From: Azophilus sp964348115
GTDB taxonomy: Bacteria; Pseudomonadota; Gammaproteobacteria; Pseudomonadales; Azotimanducaceae
Length of the DNA stretch: 18,210 nt
Assembly (NCBI GenBank): GCA_964348115.1
Contig: CAYGBY010000051.1
Location: forward strand, 1-18,210
Direction: 5' to 3'
Both the position numbers and the translations under genes were made by a program. A model generated the notes under the pieces. The model saw nothing but the letters and a program-made list of their open reading frames with translations. It ran no database searches and was not told the DNA's origin. Below are positions 7,087 through 14,452 of this stretch, in pieces (position 1 is the first letter of the stretch; each line of letters starts with the position of its first letter).

Positions 7087-8667
7087 TTGCCGGAACTCGA
7101 GAGTCTGCTGCTGAAGGATCTGGACAGCTACCTCGCCAGCTTGAAGGCGCGCGACCACTTCGTCCTATGCCAGCGCCTGGGCATTGGGCGCCCTGCGGAA
7201 ACCTTGCAGGCCGTCGGGGACCACCTGCCGGGCGGCAGGGTGACTAGGGAACGCGTACGCCAGATACAGACCAATATCCACGCCGGATGGCAGCAACATA
7301 TGCGCATTTCCAAAGAAGAGCTGTGGAACAACCTAAAAGGAAACCTCAGCCTGATGCGCAACCCCATCTTCCCAAACTTGCGGCGGCGCTTCAGCAGCGA
7401 AGCGGGGTTCTACGGCTTCGTCAGCATGACTTGCGGCCTGGACAGCGGCCACCTGATGCGCATCTTCCACCCAAGGGGCGGTGCGGAGACGCTGGACAGC
7501 TTCTGGGTGACGCACAGATCTCCCGCTGAACTGGCCGAGGCGACCACCTTCCTGATGCAGCAGGACGGCATGGAGCCGGTGGTGGCGGAAAACCTGATCT
7601 TCAACCTGCTGGGCAAAGGCCTCAAGCGCACGGGAAGCCAAATCGTCCCCACGCAGCTAGCCAAACCCATCGGCATTGCCAATACCCTGCTGGACTTTCC
7701 CGAGGGCCTTGACTGGCGGCAACTGCATCAAGCAGTGAACCGCAAGGGCGTCACCAAGGCCTCCATGTCCAAAACCCGCATCGATGGCGGCATTCCAGTC
7801 GCCGTCAACAAGGGCTGGGCCTATCAACACAACCGCGGCGCCTACCGCCACACACAGTTCCTCAATTCCAAGCCCGCCACCATCGAGAACACTCTGCGCC
7901 AAGTGACCGCCACCCTGCAGAAAGCCAAGGCGGAAGGCCGTGACGCGCTGAACCTGTCCGTGGACTTCTACCAGCAGCAGCCCCAAACCCTGCCCTACTT
8001 CGAAGTGCGCCACATCGTGCGCGCCCATGGCGCAGCCGCGGGCGTCCACTTCAAAGGCAAATCCGGCGCCGACACCATCAGCTTCAGCCGGGAATTCGGC
8101 TTGGTGGGCCAGCAAGGGGTGCTGCTGCGGCTGTTCAAGGAGGCCACAACCCCCTTGGACAAAAAGTTCATCGCCAGCAAGATCCGCAGCCAATCCGTTG
8201 GCCATGCAGCTTTCTACGTGGATGAACTGGTCAAGCAAGGCGAGGTGGTGCGGGTCGGGGAGGATACCTACGCCTATGTGGAGAAGGCCTTCGCTGGGCT
8301 GGATTTGGCGGCGGTGGTGTCAGCGGCGGCGCAGTTGGTGGAAAACGAACCCAGAATCATAGAGGGCGAACAACTGCGCAACCATCTCAACCGAGCCCTT
8401 GGGCTGGAACACAACAAGGTTTTCTACCTCTCCCTGCTGCGCCTGCATGCACCGCGCCAAGGCCGCCGCTGGCACTATACCCACAACCTGATCAGCCGCA
8501 GCCCCATAGGCTTCGAGAGCCTGCGGGATCTATGCCGAAGCCTGCGGCCCCGTTCCGGGCGCCGGGAAGAGTGGGCCAGCCGCATCCAACGCCGCTGCCT
8601 GATTTCCCAAGAGCGCCTCAACATCGTGCTGGGCGCCCTGCAGGCGAGCGGGCGCCAGCGAACCTGA
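7087..8667 (+). CDS. Unrecognised protein with an N-terminal sigma-region-4-like helix-turn-helix
   Basis: 526 residues from TTG 7087. I do not recognise the whole protein. Residues about 21-62 resemble the region 4 helix-turn-helix of sigma70 factors: ETLQAVGDHL, then VTRERVRQIQ at 52-61 as the recognition helix. No region 2 follows or precedes it, so it is not a complete sigma factor. Around residues 340-395 a basic, helix-rich stretch followed by ELVKQGEVVRVGEDTYAYVE looks like a winged helix. There is no signal peptide, membrane segment or visible catalytic motif. The start is unsure. The frame is open from 7030, and the best ribosome site (GGTGGAG, 7055-7061) sits ahead of ATC 7066 and ATT 7069 rather than an ATG. 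TTG 7087 has only GAGCGG at 7075-7080. It lies in the tilS-pyrG insertion, convergent with a broken ATPase gene. A regulatory DNA-binding role is inferred from the HTH alone. Confidence 0.75.
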   Translation: MPELESLLLKDLDSYLASLKARDHFVLCQRLGIGRPAETLQAVGDHLPGGRVTRERVRQIQTNIHAGWQQHMRISKEELWNNLKGNLSLMRNPIFPNLRRRFSSEAGFYGFVSMTCGLDSGHLMRIFHPRGGAETLDSFWVTHRSPAELAEATTFLMQQDGMEPVVAENLIFNLLGKGLKRTGSQIVPTQLAKPIGIANTLLDFPEGLDWRQLHQAVNRKGVTKASMSKTRIDGGIPVAVNKGWAYQHNRGAYRHTQFLNSKPATIENTLRQVTATLQKAKAEGRDALNLSVDFYQQQPQTLPYFEVRHIVRAHGAAAGVHFKGKSGADTISFSREFGLVGQQGVLLRLFKEATTPLDKKFIASKIRSQSVGHAAFYVDELVKQGEVVRVGEDTYAYVEKAFAGLDLAAVVSAAAQLVENEPRIIEGEQLRNHLNRALGLEHNKVFYLSLLRLHAPRQGRRWHYTHNLISRSPIGFESLRDLCRSLRPRSGRREEWASRIQRRCLISQERLNIVLGALQASGRQRT

Positions 8668-8776
8668 GGCGCGGCCAGCACACTGCCCCGCGACGCTTCC
8701 CCGGATATCGAAGGCGGCGCCATTGGCTGCCTTGGCGGAAAAACTGATGTCAAAAGGGCAGCAGCCCGGCTCAACC

Positions 8777-9928
8777 TCAATCGTTTCCGAAGAACTGTTC
8801 GTGCCACAGCGCATCCAAAAACACCTCCCAAGGCGTCACTTCAATGCCGTCCACGAGGCGGCGCGTGGGCTCCATGCACACCAGCAGGTGGCGTTTGGTG
8901 ATGCCTTCCTCCTTAAGCGCCGCCAAGCCGCGCAGGTCCCGGACGCCGGCATTGGCCTTCGCCTTCACTTCGACGGCGATGTCCTGAAACACGAAATCCA
9001 CCTCGAACCCGGACTTGGACCGCCAATAGCCGGGCGGGTCGAGCAGATGGTGGCTGCAGTAGGCGGTGATTTCCTGGTGAATGAAGCTCTCGAAGGCCTC
9101 CCCGTATTCCGGCGTGCCCGGCGCCAGACCGCTGCGGCCCTGCAGGTACCGCGCCAAGCCGATGTCGAACAAGTAGTACTTTGAGGTGGACACCGCCTTG
9201 CGCTTGCGAGTTTCCGTGACGGCCGGCACCTCGTGGGCGATGAAAGTGTCCTTGAGAATGTCGTAGTAGGCCCTTGCCGTCGAAGCGGGCACCTGGGCGT
9301 CGTTTGCGAAACTGGCGAAGTTGATCATGCGCCCGTGGGCCAGGGCGGCGGCGCTCAGAAAGCGGCTGAACGCGCCGACGTTGCGCACCACCGCCTCCGC
9401 AGCAACCTCCTCCTTCAGATAGTCGCCGGCGTAGGCCGCCAAGTCTTCGCGGGGTGCATCGGAAAAGTAGATGGGTGGCAACAAGCCATGCTCCAAGGCG
9501 CGGTTCAGGTCGAAGCGCGTTCCCAACTCATGCTAGGTGAAAGGATGCAGCGCACGGGATCGAGCCCGGCCGCCAAGCAAGTTCACGCCCTTGCGGCGCA
9601 GGCGGCGGGCGCTGGAGCCGGTCAATAGAAACCGCACCCCGTGCCGCTCAATCATGAGCTGCACTTCATTCAGCAATTCTGGCAGTTTTTGGATTTCGTC
9701 TATGACCACGAGGGTCGTTTCCGGCGTCAGGGCTTCCCGGATCAGCGCCGGGTTGCGCGACAGGCGCAGATACAGGGTTTGGTCAAGCAGATCGTAAACG
9801 GGGCAGCCCGTTAGCTGCTGGCGGATCAGCGTGGATTTGCCGGTTTGGCGGGGGCCGAACAGGAAGCAGGACTTGCTTTCGAGCACCTCGGAGATGTTTA
9901 GGTGTCGTGGGATGTCGGGCTGGAGCAT
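8777..9928 (-). pseudogene. AAA ATPase with DUF4143 domain, interrupted by one amber codon
   Basis: Two open segments on the minus strand are in the same frame and separated only by TAG at 9535-9533 (codon 132 of about 384). The first has Walker A GPRQTGKST (residues 25-33), Walker B LVVIDEIQKLP and the sensor block FLLTGSSARRLRR. The second has the usual DUF4143 features: LPPIYFSD, an SFASFANDAQVPASTARAYY helix-turn-helix-like stretch, YYLFDIGLARYL, and a PD-(D/E)xK-like SGFEVDFVF and VEVKAKA. Sequence on both sides of the stop matches the family continuously (ALHPFT, then HELG), so a single point mutation, for example from a tyrosine codon, explains it. ATG 9928 is preferred over GTG 9994 because it fits the normal N-terminus of the family. 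TAG is an ordinary stop for pcm and dctM here. Such ATPases are common single-gene accessory proteins of uncertain role. Confidence 0.85.
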
Positions 9929-9946
9929 TGAAAACAATCGACGGCA

Positions 9947-9978
9947 TTGCTGTTGATTATCATGATAATCAACAGCAA
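9947..9978. promoter_or_regulatory. 32-bp perfect palindrome, probable operator
   Basis: The half TTGCTGTTGATTATCA is followed directly by its exact reverse complement, with no spacer. It lies upstream of the preferred ATPase start (ATG 9928) and covers the candidate -10. The local sequence is AT-rich in a GC-rich window. With no loop, the gapless symmetry fits a dimeric protein binding site better than an RNA hairpin. If GTG 9994 were the start, the palindrome would lie inside the coding region. Confidence 0.75.
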
Positions 9979-9987
9979 AAGAGTCAA
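9959..9987 (-). promoter_or_regulatory. Candidate sigma70 promoter of the ATPase gene
   Basis: On the minus strand TTGACT (9987-9982, 5 of 6 to consensus) is followed after 17 bases by CATGAT (9964-9959, 4 of 6). Transcription would begin about 25 bases before ATG 9928. The -10 lies at the centre of the 32-bp palindrome, as expected for a repressor site. Confidence 0.45.
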
Positions 9988-10063
9988 TCGTCACAACAAC
10001 GCTGTGTCATGAAAGCGGAGCGCGCCGCGGAGCATTGCGGTGACCGGGCCGGTCGACCGTTGG

Positions 10064-10089
10064 GGAACCTCTGAACAAGTCGCGTTCGC
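10064..10089 (+). repeat. Short copy of the GGAACC repeat (C)
   Basis: It matches the first 26 bases of copy A with one difference and the first 26 of the 18038 copy exactly (GGAACCTCTGAACAAGTC, then GCGTTCGC). Similarity stops abruptly afterwards. It is in the same orientation as copy A. The two bracket the HTH gene and ATPase pseudogene as direct repeats. Confidence 0.75.
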
Positions 10090-10274
10090 TCATGCAAGAA
10101 AATTTCCAAAGGTCATTGGATGCCGCAGAATATTGCGGAATCCTCCGAAAAATATTCATAACCCATCTACATAGAGCTTTGCCGAGGGACGGCGGACGAC
10201 TTTGGGACGGTCCTGGATGTCTCAGATCAATCAGTTGCGTCGGGGCGCGGTGGTTTGTTAGGCTGCAACCCCAT

Positions 10275-10324
10275 CTTGGGCGTTGCCCAGGCTGGCGGGC
10301 GCAGTGGTGCTGATGCCGCCCGCC
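10275..10324 (+). promoter_or_regulatory. Two adjacent hairpins in the presumed pyrG leader
   Basis: The first hairpin pairs CTTGGGC (10275-10281) with GCCCAGG (10285-10291), 7 pairs with one G-T wobble and a GTT loop. The second pairs GGCGGGCG (10294-10301) with CGCCCGCC (10317-10324), with a 15-base loop. Neither is followed by a T-run. They end 72 bases before the pyrG ATG. A structured 5' leader is possible but no function is shown. Confidence 0.4.
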
Positions 10325-10396
10325 AAGCTATGGATGCGGCGCGCCACCAGGATGGAGACGCAGGTTGCTGATTTCCGACCAGCCAAGAGCCAATCC

Positions 10397-12049
10397 ATGA
10401 CGCGCTTCGTTTTCGTCACTGGGGGGGTGGTGTCATCCTTGGGCAAGGGCATTCTCACGGCATCCCTGGCTTCGGTGCTGGAGGCGCGCAAACTCAAGGT
10501 CAACGTGCTGAAAATGGACCCGTACATCAACGTGGACCCCGGCACCATGAACCCCTACCAGCACGGGGAGGTTTTCGTCACCGCCGATGGAGCGGAAACG
10601 GACCTGGACTTAGGCCACTACGAACGCTTCACCCACGCCCGCATGTCCAAGCACAACAACTTCACCACCGGCAGCATCTACGCAGAGGTCATCCGCCGGG
10701 AGCGCAGAGGAGACTATCTCGGCGCCACTGTGCAGGTCATCCCCCACATCACGGATGAAATCAAGCGCCGCATCCTGCTGGTGGGCGAAGGCATGGATGT
10801 GGTGATCGTGGAGACCGGCGGCACGGTGGGAGACATCGAATCCCAGCCCTTCCTGGAGGCCATCCGCCAACTGCGCCTGGAGATCGGGGCCAAGCGCACC
10901 CTGTACATTCACCTGACCCTGGTGCCATATCTCATGGCCGCAGGGGAGATCAAGACCAAACCCACCCAGCACTCCGTGAAGGAGTTGCGCTCCATTGGCC
11001 TGCAGCCGGACATCCTGGTGTGCCGCTCCGATCACGCACTGCCCGCCCCGGCCAGGGCCAAGATCGCGCTGTTCTGCAACGTGGAGGAACGGGCGGTGGT
11101 GTCCGTGATCAACGAGGAGACCATCCACCAAGTGCCGGAGGCGCTCAACCAGCAGGGCGTGGACGAACTGGTGGTGGAGCGCTTCGGCCTGGACTGCCCC
11201 CCTGCGGACCTGTCCAGTTGGGAGCGGGTGGTGGATGCGGAACTGCGTCCCCAAGGCGAAGTGCGCATCGTCATCGTCGGCAAGTACCTAAGCCTGCTGG
11301 ACGCCTACAAGTCCCTCATCGAGGCGGTAGGCCACGCCGGCATCCAGCACCGCACCAAGCCGCTGATAGATTGCATAGACGCGGAGGAGCTCGAGCTCGC
11401 GGGCATTGCGCGCCTGCATGGGGCAGACGCCATTCTAGTGCCGGGCGGCTTCGGACAGCGCGGCTTCGAGGGCAAGATTCTGGCCGCCGGCTACGCCCGG
11501 CGCAACCTAGTGCCCTACTTGGGCATCTGCTATGGCCTGCACGCCGCCATCATCGACTATGCCCGCAACGTAACCGGGCTGGAAGGCGCCCATTCCACGG
11601 AGATCCACAGCGACACGCCCCACCCAGTCATCGGCCTGATCACGGAATGGACCGACCGGGAAGGGCGGATCGAGCAGCGCAGCGGCGCGGATGATCTGGG
11701 CGGCACCATGCGTCTCGGCGCCCAAGCCTGCCGGCTGGCGGACGGCTCCCTAGCCGCACGCACTTACGGGCAGGCAGTGATCCACGAACGCCACCGCCAC
11801 CGCTACGAGGTCAACAACCGCTACATCGCGCGCCTGCAGGCGGCGGGCCTGGACGTGGCCGGCCGCTCGGAGGACGGCGAATTGGTGGAGATGGTGGAGC
11901 TGCGCGACCATCCTTGGTTTCTGGCCTGCCAATTCCACCCCGAGTTCACCTCTTCTCCCAGAGGCGGCCATCCCCTGTTCAACGGCTTCATCCAGGCAGC
12001 GTTGGTCCGGGCAGCGCAACCCGCTCTGGTCAACGACCGCACAGGCTGA
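10397..12049 (+). CDS. pyrG: CTP synthase
   Basis: It converts UTP, ATP and glutamine to CTP in the cytoplasm; 550 residues against 545 in E. coli. The N-terminal amidoligase domain starts FVFVTGGVVSSLGKG and has MDPYINVDPGTM, FVTADGAETDLDLGHYERF, VETGGTVGDIES and KTKPTQHSVKELRSIGLQPD. The C-terminal class I glutamine amidotransferase domain has VPGGFGQRGFEGK, the nucleophile Cys in GICYGLH, and His and Glu in CQFHPEF. E. coli has GICLGMQ at the nucleophile block, so Leu-Tyr, Met-Leu and Gln-His changes are present here. ATG 10397 is chosen because it gives the standard N-terminus. The frame is open further upstream without homology. Its TGA overlaps the kdsA ATG. Confidence 0.97.
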   Translation: MTRFVFVTGGVVSSLGKGILTASLASVLEARKLKVNVLKMDPYINVDPGTMNPYQHGEVFVTADGAETDLDLGHYERFTHARMSKHNNFTTGSIYAEVIRRERRGDYLGATVQVIPHITDEIKRRILLVGEGMDVVIVETGGTVGDIESQPFLEAIRQLRLEIGAKRTLYIHLTLVPYLMAAGEIKTKPTQHSVKELRSIGLQPDILVCRSDHALPAPARAKIALFCNVEERAVVSVINEETIHQVPEALNQQGVDELVVERFGLDCPPADLSSWERVVDAELRPQGEVRIVIVGKYLSLLDAYKSLIEAVGHAGIQHRTKPLIDCIDAEELELAGIARLHGADAILVPGGFGQRGFEGKILAAGYARRNLVPYLGICYGLHAAIIDYARNVTGLEGAHSTEIHSDTPHPVIGLITEWTDREGRIEQRSGADDLGGTMRLGAQACRLADGSLAARTYGQAVIHERHRHRYEVNNRYIARLQAAGLDVAGRSEDGELVEMVELRDHPWFLACQFHPEFTSSPRGGHPLFNGFIQAALVRAAQPALVNDRTG

Positions 12050-12891
12050 TGCAGTTGTGCGGCTTTGCGGCCGGGCTCCGCAACCCACTGTTCCTAATCG
12101 CCGGCCCCTGCGTGATCGAAAGCGAGGCGTTGGCGCTCAGCAGCGCGGAGGCGTTGCAGGACATCACCGAGCGCCTCAACATCCCCTTCATATACAAAAG
12201 CTCCTTCGACAAGGCCAACCGCACCTCCCACCACAGCTACCGGGGGCCAGGGCTGGACGAAGGCCTGCGCATCCTGCAAAAGGTGCGGCGGGAACTGGCG
12301 ATCCCGGTGCTGACCGACGTGCACGAAGACACGCCCCTGGACGAGGTGGCGGAAGTGGTCTCCGTGCTGCAGACCCCCGCCTTTCTGTGCCGGCAGACGA
12401 ACTTCATCCGGCGGGTGGCGGGATGCGGCAAACCGGTGAACATCAAGAAAGGCCAGTTCCTGGCGCCGGCGGACATGGTCAACGTCGTGGCCAAGGCGCG
12501 GGCCGCCGGCAACGAGCAGATACTGGTCTGCGAACGCGGCGTGAGCTTCGGCTACAACAACTTGGTCGCGGACATGCGCGCCTTGGCCGTGCTGCGGAAA
12601 ACCGGCTGCCCGGTGGTTTTTGACGCCACCCACTCCGTGCAGATGCCGGGCGGTTTGGGCAACGCATCCGCAGGGGAGCGGGAGATGGCGGCGGTGCTGG
12701 CCCGCAGCGCCGTGGCGGCCGGCGTGGCGGGGCTGTTCATGGAGACCCACCCGGATCCGGACAAGGCCCTCTCCGACGGCCCCAACGCCTGGCCCCTAGG
12801 ACGCATGGAGGAACTGCTGCGCACATTGAAGGGCCTGGACGAGACAGTGAAGGCGCGGCCGTTCCCGGAGCGGCTGGAGGATGGCCAATGA
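12049..12891 (+). CDS. kdsA: 3-deoxy-8-phosphooctulonate (Kdo-8-phosphate) synthase
   Basis: It condenses arabinose-5-phosphate with phosphoenolpyruvate to make Kdo-8-phosphate for the LPS inner core. It has 280 residues (E. coli 284). Motifs are YKSSFDKANRTS, TDVHED, NIKKGQFLAP, CERGVSFGYNN, FDATHSVQ and METHPDPDKALSDGPN. Near the N-terminus it reads AGPCVIES with Cys21, where E. coli has GGMNVLES with Asn26. This Cys, the His of FDATHS, the Glu of METHP and the Asp of SDGPN are the four metal ligands of the metal-dependent class, as in Aquifex. It is therefore predicted to need a divalent metal, unlike the E. coli enzyme. It starts at the TGATG junction with pyrG and ends overlapping eno. 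Enolase makes its substrate PEP. Confidence 0.96.
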   Translation: MQLCGFAAGLRNPLFLIAGPCVIESEALALSSAEALQDITERLNIPFIYKSSFDKANRTSHHSYRGPGLDEGLRILQKVRRELAIPVLTDVHEDTPLDEVAEVVSVLQTPAFLCRQTNFIRRVAGCGKPVNIKKGQFLAPADMVNVVAKARAAGNEQILVCERGVSFGYNNLVADMRALAVLRKTGCPVVFDATHSVQMPGGLGNASAGEREMAAVLARSAVAAGVAGLFMETHPDPDKALSDGPNAWPLGRMEELLRTLKGLDETVKARPFPERLEDGQ

Positions 12892-14177
12892 GCCGAATTC
12901 TGGCGGTCCGGGGGCGGGAGGTGCTGGATTCCCGGGGCAACCCCACCGTGGAGGCGGAGGTCCTGACCGAAGACAATAGCCTGGGCCGGGCCATCACACC
13001 CTCCGGCGCCTCGACGGGAGCCAAGGAAGCGCTGGAGTTGCGGGACGGGGACAAGGGCCGCTACCTGGGCCGGGGGGTCAGGCAGGCCGTGGCGAACATC
13101 CGCCGCCGCATCGCGCCAGCCGTCACGGGCATGGCGGCGGAGGACCAAACCGCCCTCGATGCCCGGCTGCGCGAACTGGACGGCACCGCCAACAAGTCCG
13201 CCCTGGGGGCCAACGCCATGCTGGCCGTATCCCTGGCGGCGGCCAAAGCCGCGGCCCAAGACGCCAAAACGCCACTGTACAAACACATCAACGCCTTGGC
13301 CGGCCACCCGCCCATGCGGCTGCCGGCGCCCATGATGAACATCCTCAACGGCGGCGCCCATGCGGACAACAACTTGGACATTCAGGAATTCATGATTCAG
13401 CCCGTCTCCCAAGGCAGCTTCTCCGAGGCCCTGCGCTGCGGCGTGGAGGTCTTCCACAGCCTGCGCGGGGTGCTGCGGGAGCGGGGTTTCGCCACCAGCG
13501 TAGGGGATGAAGGCGGCTTCGCCCCCAATCTGGCCAGCAACGCCGAGGCCCTGAACATCATCCGGCAATCCATCGAACAGGCCGGCTATGCCCCTGGCCA
13601 AGCCGTTACCCTGGCCTTGGACTGCGCCGCCTCGGAATTCTGCGTAGATGGGGAATACCTGCTGCGCGGCGAGGGCAAACGTCATGACAGCGCCAGCTTC
13701 ACCGCCTATCTGGCCGACTTGGCGGCTGCCCACCCCATAGCCTCCATCGAGGATGGCCTAGACGAGGAGGACTGGCTCGGCTGGCGGCGGTTGACTGAGG
13801 TTCTGGGCGAACAGCTGCAGCTGGTTGGGGACGACCTGTTCGTCACCGACGCCGCACTGCTGCAGCGCGGCATCTCTGAGGGGGTGGCCAACGCCATCCT
13901 GGTCAAGCTAAACCAGATCGGCACCCTTTCGGAGACCCTGAAGACCATTCGCCTGGCCCAACAGGCCGGCTATGGCGTGATCGTCTCCCATCGCTCCGGG
14001 GAAACCGAAGACGCCACCATCGCAGACTTGGCGGTGGGCGCCGGCGCTGGGCAAATCAAGACCGGCGGCCTGTGCCGTTCCGACCGGATGGCGAAGTACA
14101 ACCAATTGCTGCGCATCGAGGAGGCGCTTGGCGGCCAAGCGGTCTATCAAGGCGGGACGGAGGTGAAAAACGCATGA
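12888..14177 (+). CDS. eno: Enolase
   Basis: It interconverts 2-phosphoglycerate and phosphoenolpyruvate, and in many bacteria is also part of the RNA degradosome. It has 429 residues (E. coli 432). The start block is GREVLDSRGNPTVEAEV. GDEGGFAPN, the metal-binding region ASIEDGLDEEDW and GDDLFVT, the catalytic-lysine block ILVKLNQIGT, and the signature SHRSGETEDATIADLAVG are intact. A good ribosome site, TGGAGG (12875-12880), lies 7 bases before ATG 12888. The start overlaps the kdsA stop by 4 bases (ATGA), and its own TGA overlaps ftsB in the same way. The pyrG-kdsA-eno-ftsB order is conserved in gammaproteobacteria. Confidence 0.98.
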   Translation: MSRILAVRGREVLDSRGNPTVEAEVLTEDNSLGRAITPSGASTGAKEALELRDGDKGRYLGRGVRQAVANIRRRIAPAVTGMAAEDQTALDARLRELDGTANKSALGANAMLAVSLAAAKAAAQDAKTPLYKHINALAGHPPMRLPAPMMNILNGGAHADNNLDIQEFMIQPVSQGSFSEALRCGVEVFHSLRGVLRERGFATSVGDEGGFAPNLASNAEALNIIRQSIEQAGYAPGQAVTLALDCAASEFCVDGEYLLRGEGKRHDSASFTAYLADLAAAHPIASIEDGLDEEDWLGWRRLTEVLGEQLQLVGDDLFVTDAALLQRGISEGVANAILVKLNQIGTLSETLKTIRLAQQAGYGVIVSHRSGETEDATIADLAVGAGAGQIKTGGLCRSDRMAKYNQLLRIEEALGGQAVYQGGTEVKNA

Positions 14178-14452
14178 AAATTCTGATAGCCGTTCTGGTT
14201 CTGCTGCTGCTTGTCGTGCAGCACCAAGCTTGGTTCGGCCGCAGCGGCCACCATACCCAAGCGGCCTTGCAGGCGCAATTGCAGGAGCAGCAGCGCCGCA
14301 TCGAGCTGCACCAGCAGCGCAACCGCCGCCTGCGCAGCGAGGTGATGGCCATGCAGCGCGGCAATGCAGCCATCGAATCCTTGGCGCGAACGAACCTTGG
14401 CATGATCAAGGAAGGCGAAGTCTTCTACATCCTGGCTGACAACCCGCAGTGA
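14174..14452 (+). CDS. ftsB: Cell division protein FtsB
   Basis: A small bitopic membrane protein of the FtsQ-FtsB-FtsL complex at the division septum. It has 92 residues (E. coli 103). Residues about 2-16 are a single hydrophobic span after a short cytoplasmic start. Residues about 28-62 form a Gln/Glu/Arg-rich coiled coil (QAQLQEQQRRIELHQQRNRR). The end NLGMIKEGEVFYILAD is the typical C-terminal motif of the family. ATG 14174 is chosen for the strong site GGAGGT (14159-14164) 9 bases upstream and the ATGA overlap with eno. The frame is open upstream only as eno shadow. The stop overlaps a GTG start for pcm (GTGA). Confidence 0.93.
   Translation: MKILIAVLVLLLLVVQHQAWFGRSGHHTQAALQAQLQEQQRRIELHQQRNRRLRSEVMAMQRGNAAIESLARTNLGMIKEGEVFYILADNPQ

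Larger units (their letters stand above)
9995..10396. other. Intergenic region upstream of pyrG
   Basis: About 400 bases without a convincing gene. It contains the short repeat copy at 10064-10089, an AT-richer stretch around 10090-10165, and two adjacent hairpins at 10275-10324. The 12-mer GCGCCGCGGAGC at 10022-10033 also occurs in repeat copy A (6893-6904) and may be a repeat relic. I cannot identify a strong promoter for pyrG here, although one is expected. A 73-codon open frame at 10092-10313 has no protein-like features. Confidence 0.55.

Noticed and set aside
9527..9541. Reassigned TAG (recoding) in the ATPase
   Set aside because: pcm and dctM end in TAG at their expected lengths, so TAG acts as a stop in this genome; a point mutation is simpler.
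10092..10313. 73-residue open frame upstream of pyrG
   Set aside because: Cys/Trp/Arg-rich composition, no ribosome site and no recognisable motif; it starts at the edge of a repeat copy.
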